A DNA stretch of 32,978 nt from Burkholderiales bacterium (GTDB lineage: Bacteria; Pseudomonadota; Gammaproteobacteria; Burkholderiales; SG8-41). Within the stretch, counting starts at the first letter, position 1, and each line of letters starts with the position of its first letter. The position numbers and the translations under genes are program-made. Shown here piece by piece: positions 10,301 to 17,789 of this stretch. The notes below the pieces were generated by a model. The model searched no databases. It was given only the letters and a program-made list of their open reading frames with translations, and was not told the origin of the DNA. Location of the stretch: positions 1-32,978 of the forward strand of contig SYEN01000053.1 of assembly GCA_005800795.1 (NCBI GenBank). Reading direction: 5' to 3'.

Positions 10301-10429
10301 GACCGCGATTTCACCAGCGCCAACGCCACCGCCAAGGGCTGGTATCTTTATCTGCGCATGAAGGCGGATCAGGGCGAGAAGGACACCACCACCAAGCGCA
10401 AGTTGATGTTTGAAGAAGCGGCGAACTGA
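4385..10429 (+). CDS. Giant outer-membrane protein: DUF11/SdrD-B-like modules plus C-terminal beta-barrel (2014 aa)
   Basis: A signal peptide (residues 1-26, ending SSIAGA) is followed by the locus motif GTVITNTATATWRI and a DUF11 domain (about 60-190). Next come an SdrD-B-like module (about 200-285, GRVWLDVNHDRVFTSGE), a carboxypeptidase-regulatory-like domain (about 350-440), a second DUF11 domain (about 495-620), another regulatory-like domain with EGARIFMEDGAYIRTDKEGKW, and an Ala/Pro linker. Ig-like domains lead to residue 1160. From about 1165 to the end, alternating strands form an outer-membrane barrel. It contains MFGDYNTGMTVTELSRYSR, RDRFRNEVIV and NFNPMYIVVDYES, motifs I recall from large uncharacterised proteobacterial membrane proteins. 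It is the only member with a membrane anchor, so it may hold or export the neighbouring proteins. The ribosome binding site is weak; ATG 4439 is a less likely start. The next gene overlaps by one base. Confidence 0.9.
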   Translation: MIALITRNLWLWLSLLAMLVSSIAGAATPSGTVITNTATATWRIGASTVNASATKQVAVSPYAVGPDLSISLAGPAQAGPGATLVWKAVAANTGPSVADGAQVTFTVPPGVTNVSGLCLVLTSGTCGAVTVGTPTAAGTPVTVSLANFPVGARIEVTLRGTAPAAVGELIHQAQISTGSLVDPTPLNNVATSKTNIAAGAANTGTLSGRVWLDVNHDRVFTSGEMLFEGFVVRVYDAAGTTLVRQVATGANGLYSLAGLPAGVSYQIEFRDRAGNVVFGLPVTSESAGVGAGFAQTTSCATLRETTAPNVMVPMAGNCYSMTTGGSTAQVQRTGRTLIFLQAGDNVIEQSLPLDPAGVVYDSVTRQPVAGATVTFSGPPGYDPAQHLLGGAANSNQITGVDGFYQFLLVGGAPAGTYTLTVTPPAGYTSPSQIPPNPQLDPTGLGSGGVYLVQAQPGPPTGIQPTTYHLSFSLALGDPNVINNHIPIDPPGVGGTLILTKVASKTIASVGDFVQYQLALSNPGKAPVAGVTVSDRLPPGFRFRPGTAQIGKVAVANPAISADGRTLTFTIGTVLPGAAAIDIRYVTEITVGTSLGDAVNSAQATGAGGARSLNARATVNVKEDLFRSRTILMGRVIEVGASGPKLAQGVGTVSDAPAITSSAAGLCNPEQHLGKGIEGARIFMEDGAYIRTDKEGKWHIDGVKLGTHVVQLDVKSLPDGYEAVLCEDNTRHAGRAFSQFVNVRGGTMWRADFYVRNTGKSSNGYEAGQRLTVRAGEGVLKATLELKGVTAAVRNLSATVALPEGMTYVPNSARMNGGAFAEPEISNNILVFRAGDTSATWKKSLTFDVKGVPGAGAAMQSVAQFQSADGETRRLPPASAPLAALGKSQMQSVSEPKIIQYNHIVKETTPAAPVTPATSVAPAAAQPNVNDLNIYAPGSEKFDTNWLATVAPGLEVVYPAETFIPGTNAIKVFVKHDPAHQIKLTVNGVPVHRLNFDGNDHNAQKTVGLSRWGGVGLIDGANKVVATAVDAAGKEVGRAERMIHYSGAGVEGRLVNDASVLVADGRTAPVVAVRIFDREGKPVRHGTEGELAISAPYQSLEVVQARDSRPLLNAAGNQARWRVTDDGLALIRLQPTTTSGEVSLTLNFQGRPPQIIRAWLKPEMREWILVGLGEGTIGQRKLSGAVENLPADMADDKLWKDGRVAFYAKGQVKGEFLVTMAYDTDKERKRLGGAQGDRLLQGIDRKQYYTVYGDSNSAQHDAASTRKLYLKIEKNQWYAMFGDYNTGMTVTELSRYSRTLNGIKSEFRGTNVSYTAFATKTAQAFVKDELRPDGTSGFYRLTRGNIIPNSEKVTIETRDRFRNEVIVKSEPQSRGIDYDVDYALGTLIFRKAITGKDQNFNPMYIVVDYESEDPTRDERVTAGGRVAVRTSDGRAEAGVSAIREGSIGARGDLKGVDATVQIDDKTKLRAEYAHSSRELAGTTASGNAYVIEARRQDGNVAATAYVRGQQGTFGLGQQAAANGGTTKVGGDVSVKMSPEVTINARAQHERVENAGAQAERSQIEARANLVRPEYGAYVGGRIVRDQTSTGETQNSNQLVAGGAHKFMDGRLNLRVDSEINLGSSGGSNVNSTDFPHRVRVGADYKVTDKLSLFLDQELTFGDRENTHTTRIGTKTKPWDGAESANSLNLRQTPDGPVVSTTSSMTQAMRLSPELTVNVGMDRTNTIRKPGTTQLNPNVPAAQGVNATAGAASQSILPPAGIATAPVEDYTAVFAGATWNQGPWGATARAEYRHGDTTNKVNVAGTLHRDIASGQAIAATALYSNTRGGALADSKTLDLRLSYAFRPIDSLWVVLSRLDYIQEESNATGGARSHRMVMNNNVNYQFNRSTQIAFQYGAKYVFDNFDRVSASGFTDIYGAEMRYDFGNRFDIGAHAALLNSWGSDVHVASYGASVGFAPVRNLWLGVGYNFAGFRDRDFTSANATAKGWYLYLRMKADQGEKDTTTKRKLMFEEAAN

Positions 10430-13400
10430 TGGACAACGTGACAGACAAGTGGCGGTTGTATCGTGCTGAAGCCATGAGAAACCAGTGTGTGCGGATTTTG
10501 CTGCACATGGTATTTTTACTTGCGGGCCTGACCGCGTCGTTGCAGGTGCCGGTGGCGCGGGCAGAAGCTTTTTACACGATCACCAATGCGGGTATCTTCA
10601 GCGTCGATACGCTCGACGGGGGCCCGCCGGTGCAGCTGCTGGCGTTCGCGCAGACGCTTGCTGCCACGCTGGCAGTGCGTCCCAGCGATGGCATGCTATT
10701 CTGGCTGGACAGCACGGGAGCCAACCCGGGGTTGTGGCGCTGGGATCCGGCCAATCCCACTTTGCCGGCGGTGTTTGTTGGCACGCCGGGAGCCACCACC
10801 ACCGGCGTGATCCGATTGGCGTTTGACGCGGCCGGAACGCTATACGCGATGAATCCCGGACCCTCGACATTGTGGACACTGGATCCCAACACGGGCGGCA
10901 TCCTGACCGCTACGACGGCCAGCGGTGCCGTGGTACCGGCGGGTGGCGACATCTGCCTGCACCCGGCTACCGGCGTGCTATACATGGTTGCTCAGACGCA
11001 GTTGTTCACCATCGACAGCTCGGCTGTGGTGACGCTTCTGGGTAACGTGACGTTTTCTCCCGCGCTGCCCGCGACACCGTCAATGACCGGGTGCGCATTT
11101 GATCGCAATGGCCGACTGGTCGTTTCGCCGGCCACATCGGCCTCGCTGCACGCCATCAATATCAGTACGCTCGTTGCCACGCCGCTTGCCGTGTCCACGG
11201 GTTTTACCGCGGGAGCTATGGGCGATCTAGCCACCGCGCCGGGCCGCGTTTCGGACTTGAGACTGACAAAGACTGCCAGCAATCTCACGCCCGGCAATAC
11301 GGTGAGCTTCACGCTCACGGTGACCAATAATGGTCCGGATCGCGCGACGGACGTGCGGGTGCGAGACGTGCTGCCGGCTGGCCTGACGTTTGTCTCCGCG
11401 ACGGCAAGCCAGGGCACCTATTCGACAGCAGCGGTAGGGGCTTTTCCCGCCGGCACCTGGCGCATAGGTACCATGAACAATGGGGCTACAGCAACATTGA
11501 CAATCAATGTATCGGTGACCGGGGCGACAGCGATTACCAATATGGCGCAGATTTCGCATTCGGATCAATTCGACCCCGATTCGACTCCCAATAACAGCGT
11601 TGCGAGTGAAGACGATCAGGCGTCTGTGGTGATCGTGCCCAGTCCGGACTTGCAGATTACCAAAGTGGCGGTCGGAACCTTTACCGTGGGCACGAACAGC
11701 ACGTACAGGATATCTGTCAACAATCTGCTGGGTAGTGCCGCCACAAGTGCGGCCTACACGGTAACCGATACCATGGTACCCAGCCTGACCATTGTGGGAA
11801 CGCCGAGCGGCCCGGGCTGGAATTGCTCAGCATCAACATCGACGCAATTGAGCTGTACCAGCAGTACCGCTATTGCGGCCGGCGGAACCAATCCTGGCCT
11901 GATTACGCTGACCGTGCTGCCCAGTGCTGCGGCGTCACCCAGCGTTACCAATGTCGCCACGGTAGCCGGCGGGGGCGAACCAGCGTCCAATAGCGGCAAT
12001 AATAGTTCAGGCGTGATCACAACTGCCGTGTGCGCGGGCAGTTGCCCTGACCTGGTGGTCAACAAAACGCTATCGGTGGCGAGTCTGACAGTCGGTGTCA
12101 ACACGTCTGTTTACACCTTGAGCGTCACCAACACCGGCGGCCTTACGACAGGCACATCGACGTATACCATTACCGATAACCTGCCCGCCGGGCTTACTCT
12201 GGCAGCTGCACCCACGGCTGGTCCAGGCTGGACATGCACACCCAATGCCGGAGCGCTCGAAAACGTGGTCAACGGTACCAAGGTTATTTGCAGCCGCAGT
12301 ACCGCCGTGGTACCCGGAGGCACGTCTTCAACGATTACGTTCACGGTGATCGTCGGCAATGCGGCGGCACCGAGCGTCACCAACACGGCCAGCGTTTCCG
12401 GTGGTGGCGAGCCCACAAGTGCCACCGGAAACAACAGCACCAGCCTAGTTACGCCAGTGATTGATTTCGATTTGCAGACCAGCAAGACCAAAACAACCGC
12501 CGGGAACTTTAACTTGGGCGTGACCACTGACACGTACACCATCGTGATCAACAATATCGGTGGCCGCAATTCCACGGGCACCTATACTGTCACCGATGTA
12601 TTACCGACCGGTCTCACGTTGACCACGGCAGGCGGCGGTGCCGGATGGGCGATAGGCACAGGTTGGACTTGCGCGGCGAACACGCCTGCGGCGGGCGATA
12701 ACGTGGCGGGCGGTTCCCGTGTTGTATGTACCCGGTCCACCAGCATTAACTCGGGTGCCGCGTCGACCAGTATTGTATTTCCCGTCACGGTGGCAGTAGC
12801 CGCAGTGCCCAGCGTCAGCAATACTGCTACCGTCAGCAACCCCAATGAATCGGCGAATCTGCTGACGAATAATTCGTCAACGGTCGTGACATCGGTGAAT
12901 GCGCCGGATCTCATGGTATCGAAGTCGCACACCGGCAATTTCACCGTGGGCCAAACGGGCACGTACACCATCACTGCGTTCAACAACGGCGCGCAGGCGA
13001 CAACGACCGCGACCGTGACGGTGACGGATACTTTGCCAGCGGGACTGGTCTATACCTCGACCAGCGGTAACGCTACGGGCACAAACTGGACTTGTGCCGC
13101 AGCCCCGGTTTCGCCGGCAACCACGCAAACGGTGACGTGTACCACCACGTCGCGGGCCGCCAATACGGCTTACCCACCGATTACGTTGCCTGTGACTGCG
13201 ACGACCGCAGGAACGCTGACCAACAATGTCAGTATCGCCGGCGGTGGCGAGCCTGCAGTCAACAATGGAAGCAACACCGATTCCGATGTCACGCAGGTGT
13301 TCGTCACGCCGACAGTCAGCAAGGCGTTTTCTCCCGCCAGCGTGCAGGCGGGTGTGACTTCCCAACTGACCATCACCATCAATAATCCGGCTACGTTTGC

Positions 13401-15027
13401 GATTACCGGTGTGGCGGTGGTCGATCCGTTTCCCGCGGGTATGTCGGTGACAGCCACGCCGGCGTTTGTGACCACGAATTGCGGCACCTTCACTGTGATT
13501 TCCGGCAACACGCAGGGCGACACGCTGGTTTCCCTGACCGGCGGAACGATTCCCGCGTCGAGCAGTTGCACGATACAGGTGAATGTCAGCAGCACCACCG
13601 TCGGAGCGAATGTCAACATCGTAGATAACGTCAGCACAACCAACAGTGGCACTGGTACGCAAGCGGCGGCGGCCAGAACCGCCACCTTGACAGTGACAGC
13701 GCCCGGCTCGCCCGTTTTGTCAAAGTTGACTGCGCCCGATCCTGTAGGCGTGAACCAGCTTGCCACAATGACGTTCACGATCAATAACAAGACTACGGCC
13801 ACCACCGACATGGGATTTACCGATAATTTTCCTGCCGGCGTGGTGTATCGCGGTACCACGAGTATGAGTTGTACCAGTACCGGTGGCACTGCCTTTTCTC
13901 TGACCGAACAGACCGGTGCGGCGAATGTAGCGGGCGCAGCACTGGTGGCAGGCACCAGCACTGGCATCAAGGCGCTGGGCATCGATCTCGTAGGCAGCGC
14001 GTCGTGTACGATCGTCATTACGGTATCCAGCGCGACGCCGGGCTCGTATCTGAACTCCAGTACCGCGCCCACGGCCGCAACCAGCAATATTCCCTCCGGC
14101 TCGTTGCAGGGCGGACTTACCGCGCCCGGTATAAACGACACGCTGGTGGTGGTCGGCACCACGCTGACCAAGACCTTCAGCCCGTCAACCGTGGTTATCG
14201 GCCAATCGTCCAATTTGACCTTCGCCATCACCAACGGCGCGGGAGCGCCACAGCAAGGCGGGCTGGCATTTACGGAAACGCTGCCCGCTAATGTGGTTGT
14301 GGCGTCCGCGCCATCGGCGACGCAGTGCGGCGGCACGGTGACGGCCCCGGTTGGGCTGGGCACGATTACGTTCAGCGGTGGCGCCATGGCATCGGGCCTC
14401 GCGGTTTGTAACATAGTGGTACCCGTCAGGTCCGGCCTCGCAGGCACGTATAACAATACACCTGCCAACGTAACTGGTGTATCTGCCGGCATGACCAATA
14501 GCGCCAACGCGACCTTGACGGTGAACAGTGGAGTGGCTTTGAATTTTGCAAAGTCGCTGAGGACGGTTTGCGATCCGCAAAATTTCGCCGGGAACGGCAC
14601 GACGATTTTCCCCAAAGCGATTCCAGGCGCCTACGTGCAATACACGCTTACCATTTCCAATGGCGCGGGGGCCGTGAATTCAGCGAATCTAACCACCATC
14701 ATCGACGCGCTAGACCCGAACCTGAGTTTTGATGTCGATCTGCGCACGGGCACTCCCACCACTTGCGCGACGTCCCCGCCGGAGAACGCGGGTGGCAGAG
14801 GTTTCGTGCTGACGTGCATGGGCGGCACGCGTAACTGTACGACGCCGATATACTTCACCAGCGCATCGGGTGACGATGCCATGGGGATTTCGGGTTCATC
14901 CATCACATTGACGTTTGGCGACAGTCCAGGTGCGCCCAAGGCGCTGCCTACAGAAACCGGCTACGGCCCGGGCGAGCTAGAGCCCGGTGAGTCAATCACG
15001 ATAAGATTTAACACCATCGTCAAATAG
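10429..15027 (+). CDS. Large secreted surface protein with propeller-like N-terminus and about nine DUF11-type repeats (1532 aa)
   Basis: The start overlaps the stop of the barrel gene (TGATG), suggesting translational coupling. An in-frame ATG at 10474 would give a more standard signal peptide (ending QVPVARA). Residues about 45-275 have repeated short strands (GIFSVDTLDGG, GTLYAMNPG, GVLYMVAQTQ, GRLVVSPAT) like a beta-propeller, resembling the DUF6923 type. DUF11-like repeats then begin near residues 276, 405, 540, 680 and 825 (DLxxxK, DxLPAGLT, SGGGEP signatures), and near 961, 1094 and 1243 (KxFSPxxVxxG type). A C-terminal module from about 1370 is shared with the amber-interrupted neighbour. 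Each repeat from the second to the eighth carries a cysteine pair. It lacks a sortase, PEP-CTERM or barrel anchor. It is probably a long extracellular stalk or adhesin, though no function is proven. Confidence 0.88.
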   Translation: MDNVTDKWRLYRAEAMRNQCVRILLHMVFLLAGLTASLQVPVARAEAFYTITNAGIFSVDTLDGGPPVQLLAFAQTLAATLAVRPSDGMLFWLDSTGANPGLWRWDPANPTLPAVFVGTPGATTTGVIRLAFDAAGTLYAMNPGPSTLWTLDPNTGGILTATTASGAVVPAGGDICLHPATGVLYMVAQTQLFTIDSSAVVTLLGNVTFSPALPATPSMTGCAFDRNGRLVVSPATSASLHAINISTLVATPLAVSTGFTAGAMGDLATAPGRVSDLRLTKTASNLTPGNTVSFTLTVTNNGPDRATDVRVRDVLPAGLTFVSATASQGTYSTAAVGAFPAGTWRIGTMNNGATATLTINVSVTGATAITNMAQISHSDQFDPDSTPNNSVASEDDQASVVIVPSPDLQITKVAVGTFTVGTNSTYRISVNNLLGSAATSAAYTVTDTMVPSLTIVGTPSGPGWNCSASTSTQLSCTSSTAIAAGGTNPGLITLTVLPSAAASPSVTNVATVAGGGEPASNSGNNSSGVITTAVCAGSCPDLVVNKTLSVASLTVGVNTSVYTLSVTNTGGLTTGTSTYTITDNLPAGLTLAAAPTAGPGWTCTPNAGALENVVNGTKVICSRSTAVVPGGTSSTITFTVIVGNAAAPSVTNTASVSGGGEPTSATGNNSTSLVTPVIDFDLQTSKTKTTAGNFNLGVTTDTYTIVINNIGGRNSTGTYTVTDVLPTGLTLTTAGGGAGWAIGTGWTCAANTPAAGDNVAGGSRVVCTRSTSINSGAASTSIVFPVTVAVAAVPSVSNTATVSNPNESANLLTNNSSTVVTSVNAPDLMVSKSHTGNFTVGQTGTYTITAFNNGAQATTTATVTVTDTLPAGLVYTSTSGNATGTNWTCAAAPVSPATTQTVTCTTTSRAANTAYPPITLPVTATTAGTLTNNVSIAGGGEPAVNNGSNTDSDVTQVFVTPTVSKAFSPASVQAGVTSQLTITINNPATFAITGVAVVDPFPAGMSVTATPAFVTTNCGTFTVISGNTQGDTLVSLTGGTIPASSSCTIQVNVSSTTVGANVNIVDNVSTTNSGTGTQAAAARTATLTVTAPGSPVLSKLTAPDPVGVNQLATMTFTINNKTTATTDMGFTDNFPAGVVYRGTTSMSCTSTGGTAFSLTEQTGAANVAGAALVAGTSTGIKALGIDLVGSASCTIVITVSSATPGSYLNSSTAPTAATSNIPSGSLQGGLTAPGINDTLVVVGTTLTKTFSPSTVVIGQSSNLTFAITNGAGAPQQGGLAFTETLPANVVVASAPSATQCGGTVTAPVGLGTITFSGGAMASGLAVCNIVVPVRSGLAGTYNNTPANVTGVSAGMTNSANATLTVNSGVALNFAKSLRTVCDPQNFAGNGTTIFPKAIPGAYVQYTLTISNGAGAVNSANLTTIIDALDPNLSFDVDLRTGTPTTCATSPPENAGGRGFVLTCMGGTRNCTTPIYFTSASGDDAMGISGSSITLTFGDSPGAPKALPTETGYGPGELEPGESITIRFNTIVK

Positions 15028-15097
15028 CGCCCGTAGCGTTCATTGCGCGCTTAGCGTCTATGGCGTTCCCGTGCCTCCAGCCCGTACGGTTTTTCTA

Positions 15098-15103
15098 TAC
15101 AAT
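15098..15103 (+). promoter_or_regulatory. Possible -10 box before the qor gene
   Basis: TACAAT lies in a TTTTTCTATACAATGCG context in the 159-base gap after the surface locus, about 80 bases before the qor start. It matches five of six consensus bases, but no convincing -35 box is seen 16-18 bases upstream. Some promoter is expected here because the gene content changes completely from surface proteins to catabolism. Confidence 0.22.
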
Positions 15104-15186
15104 GCGCCTGCGCTGTCATCTGGCAAGGTCGATATTGCGATCTTGTGAAATGAAAAATTTATTCAAATAAAACAAGGAGTTACAAT

Positions 15187-16158
15187 ATGGCTCACGCTAT
15201 ACGCATCCACCAGCACGGTGGCCCCGAAGCGTTGCGGTGGGAGGAAGTCAGCGTCGGTGACCCCGGCCCCGGCGAAGTGCGCGTGCGTAACACCGCCATC
15301 GGTTTGAATTTTATCGACACCTATCAACGTTCGGGCCTGTATCCGATGCCGTTGCCGTTTACCTGCGGCTCGGAAGGCGCGGGCGTGGTCGAGGCTGTCG
15401 GTCCGAAAGTGAAAGGCCTGAAGAAAGGCGACCGCGTAGCGTATGCCAATCCGATTGGCGCGTATGCCGAAGTGTTGCTGCGGCCGGCTGAAAAGCTGGT
15501 GAAAATACCTGCCGGTGTCAGCGATCAGACCGCTGCCGCGATGATGTTGAAGGGGATGACGGCATGGTACCTGCTGCGCCGCACCTTCAAGGTGAAGAAA
15601 GGCGACACGATTCTTGTGCATGCGGCCGCGGGCGGCGTCGGCCAGATTCTGTGCCAGTGGGGCAAACACCTGGGCGCCACAGTGATTGGCACCGTGGGCA
15701 GCGAAGGCAAGGTTGCGGCGGCGAAAAAAGCGGGCGCCAAACATGTCATCGTTGCCGAGCGTGAAGTGGTGTCCAAGCGCGTGCGCGAAATCACCAAGGG
15801 CAAGGGCGTGCCGGTGGTGTACGACGGCACTGGCAAGGAAACCTTCATGGATTCGCTGGATTGTTTGGCGCCCCTGGGCACCATGGCAAGCTACGGCAAC
15901 GCCTCCGGCGCGGTGCCGCCGTTCAACATCGGCATCCTTGCGCAGAAAGGCTCGCTGTTTCTGACGCGCCCCACGCTGGGCAATTACACCGCCACGCGCG
16001 CTGATCTTGAAACCGCCGCGCGCGATCTGTTCTCGGTGGTGAAAAAAGGCGCGGTCAAAATCGCCATCAATCAGACCTATCCGCTGATCGAAGCCGCGCA
16101 GGCGCACCGCGATCTCGAAGGCCGTAGAACCACCGGCTCTACTGTGCTGCTGCCCTGA
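15187..16158 (+). CDS. qor: Quinone oxidoreductase, zinc-less MDR family
   Basis: The 323-residue protein follows E. coli Qor (327 residues) closely from end to end as I remember it: GGPEALRW, GLNFIDTYQRSGLY, GSEGAGVVEAVG, LLRRTFKVKKGDT, the dinucleotide-binding HAAAGGVGQ (about residue 146), SLDCLAPLGTMASYGNASG and the end TTGSTVLLP. The family reduces quinones or other enone-like carbonyls with NADPH in the cytoplasm and lacks the zinc ligands of alcohol dehydrogenases. AAGGAG at 15174-15179 supports the ATG at 15187. It opens the catabolic stretch and overlaps the next gene by one base. Its physiological substrate cannot be told from sequence; it may be a detoxifying or enoyl-reducing enzyme. 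Confidence 0.93.
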   Translation: MAHAIRIHQHGGPEALRWEEVSVGDPGPGEVRVRNTAIGLNFIDTYQRSGLYPMPLPFTCGSEGAGVVEAVGPKVKGLKKGDRVAYANPIGAYAEVLLRPAEKLVKIPAGVSDQTAAAMMLKGMTAWYLLRRTFKVKKGDTILVHAAAGGVGQILCQWGKHLGATVIGTVGSEGKVAAAKKAGAKHVIVAEREVVSKRVREITKGKGVPVVYDGTGKETFMDSLDCLAPLGTMASYGNASGAVPPFNIGILAQKGSLFLTRPTLGNYTATRADLETAARDLFSVVKKGAVKIAINQTYPLIEAAQAHRDLEGRRTTGSTVLLP

Positions 16159-16508
16159 TGCGCGCAGCAGTGCTGTTAGTGTGCGGCATGGGTGCGGCGT
16201 TTGCGCCGTGGCCTGTTCACGCGCAAGCGCAAAAACCCGCGCCGGTGAAAGAACGTTCCAGCGGCGCGGCATCACCGCAACTCTTGCAGCAGCAGCGCGC
16301 TACGGTCAGCTACCGCGACGTGACACAGGCGGCGTACGAATCCAAATTGGCCGAGCAGGACGTGCTGAATTTGCAGGACGCCTACAACGCCGCACGTGAG
16401 CGTTCCGATGCGCTCAAGGTGGAACTCGACAAGGCGCTCAAGGCACGGGATGCTGCGCGTGCAACCGAGGCTGCGGCGCGCAAGCGGTATGAAGAGGCGT
16501 TAAAGTAA
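16158..16508 (+). CDS. Small periplasmic coiled-coil protein of unknown function
   Basis: The ATG overlaps the TGA of qor, so translation is probably coupled. The 116 residues start with a signal peptide (ending PVHAQA), followed by a basic/Pro linker. From about residue 55 there is a long helix rich in Ala, Glu, Lys and Arg with heptad-like spacing (ESKLAEQDVLNLQDAYNAA, then KALKARDAARATEAAARKR), which points to a coiled coil. I do not recognise the family. It lies between two enzyme genes without a clear link to them and may simply be a long-standing neighbour of qor. Confidence 0.7.
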   Translation: MRAAVLLVCGMGAAFAPWPVHAQAQKPAPVKERSSGAASPQLLQQQRATVSYRDVTQAAYESKLAEQDVLNLQDAYNAARERSDALKVELDKALKARDAARATEAAARKRYEEALK

Positions 16509-16557
16509 CTGATAGCGTCAGTCCCCGGCCCCGTCACAATCATTACGGAACTGAAAC

Positions 16558-17787
16558 GTGTTGCCTTTGCATAATCTGCCGCCACCGCCCGCCGGTGCAC
16601 CACTCGCACTGTTAAAGGGCATTACCGTGCTCGATCTCACCACGTCCATCGCCGGGCCTTATGCCGCGATGCAGTTGGGTGACATGGGAGCCGAAGTCAT
16701 CAAGATCGAACGTCCCGGCAAGGGCGATGATTGCCGCGCGTGGGGGCCGCCGTGGCTCGACGGCGAATCGCTGTGGTTCATGAGCGTCAACCGCAACAAA
16801 CAAAGTGTCACGCTCGATTACACCAGCGAGGCGGGACGCGCCGTGCTGCATGACATCGTGCGCAAGGTGGATGTGGTGATCGTCAATCTCACCGGCCGTG
16901 TGCAAAAAAAGCTCGGCGTCGATCACGCGGCGCTGTCGGCGGTGCGGCCGGACATTGTGCATGTGTCGCTGTCGGGCTTCGGGCTCACCGGCGCCCGCCG
17001 CGATTTCCCCTGTTATGACTTGATTGCCGAGGGCTACAGCGGGGTGATGGATTTAACCGGCGAAGCTGAAAATCTGCCGCAGAAAATCGGCACGCCCGCC
17101 GCGGATTTGATAGCCGGCATGGATGCGGCTTACGCCACACTTGCCGCGCTGTTCGACCGTCAGCGTACCGGCAAGGGCCACAAGATCGATATCTCGATGA
17201 TCGACAGCATGACGCGCTTCATGTCGCCACGCATCGTGCCGTATCTGGGCGGAGGGCCACTGCCCAAACGCACCGGCGCGCGAGACAGCGTGATTTCGGT
17301 GTATCAAACCTTCGATACGCAAGACCGGCCGATCACGCTGGGTCTGGGCAACGACGGCATTTTCAAACGTTTCTGGCAGGCAGTGGGTCAACCGGCTGTG
17401 GCGGATGATCCACGCTACGCCACCAATGCTGAACGTACTGCCGTGCGCCCGGAGCTGGTTGAAAAAATACAGGCCGTACTGCGTACACAATTGCGCGAAT
17501 ATTGGCTGAAAAAGTTTGTCGAGCATAACGTGCCGGCGGGGCCGGTCAACAGTGCCGAAGAAGTGGTGCGCGATCCGGAGTTGGTGGCGCGCGGACTGTT
17601 TTACACGGCAACCGCAGGCGCCAGAAAAATTCCGCAGGTCGGTTTGGGCATTGCGGTCGACGACAGCAACGCCACCTATCGCAGCGCGCCGCCGTTGTTG
17701 GGCGAGCATAACGATGTCGTGCTGGGCGGACTGCTGGGCTACGATGCCGTGCGAATTTCACAACTGAAAATCCAGAAAGTGATATAA
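16558..17787 (+). CDS. CaiB/BaiF-family CoA-transferase
   Basis: A class III CoA-transferase of 409 residues, the usual family length. Visible signatures are LKGITVLDLTTSIAGPYA, LGDMGAEVIKIERPGKGDD, NRNKQSVTLDY, HVSLSGFGLTGARRDFPCYD and PAADLIAGMDAAYATLAALF, in which the Asp near residue 182 is the likely catalytic aspartate that carries the CoA-bound intermediate. The family moves CoA between carboxylic acids in the cytoplasm. The likely start is GTG at 16558 (TTG at 16561 is the alternative), with only a weak ribosome binding site. The BadI-like gene follows after two bases, so the two are probably co-translated. It may activate the same ring acid by transfer where the ligase does so with ATP; the real substrate is unknown. 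Confidence 0.88.
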   Translation: MLPLHNLPPPPAGAPLALLKGITVLDLTTSIAGPYAAMQLGDMGAEVIKIERPGKGDDCRAWGPPWLDGESLWFMSVNRNKQSVTLDYTSEAGRAVLHDIVRKVDVVIVNLTGRVQKKLGVDHAALSAVRPDIVHVSLSGFGLTGARRDFPCYDLIAEGYSGVMDLTGEAENLPQKIGTPAADLIAGMDAAYATLAALFDRQRTGKGHKIDISMIDSMTRFMSPRIVPYLGGGPLPKRTGARDSVISVYQTFDTQDRPITLGLGNDGIFKRFWQAVGQPAVADDPRYATNAERTAVRPELVEKIQAVLRTQLREYWLKKFVEHNVPAGPVNSAEEVVRDPELVARGLFYTATAGARKIPQVGLGIAVDDSNATYRSAPPLLGEHNDVVLGGLLGYDAVRISQLKIQKVI

Positions 17788-17789
17788 AA

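Noticed and set aside
13170-14615. 481-residue minus-strand frame within the DUF11 repeat protein
   Set aside because: It is the antisense of repetitive Thr/Val/Ala coding DNA; the Val/Pro/Ala-rich product has no family features.
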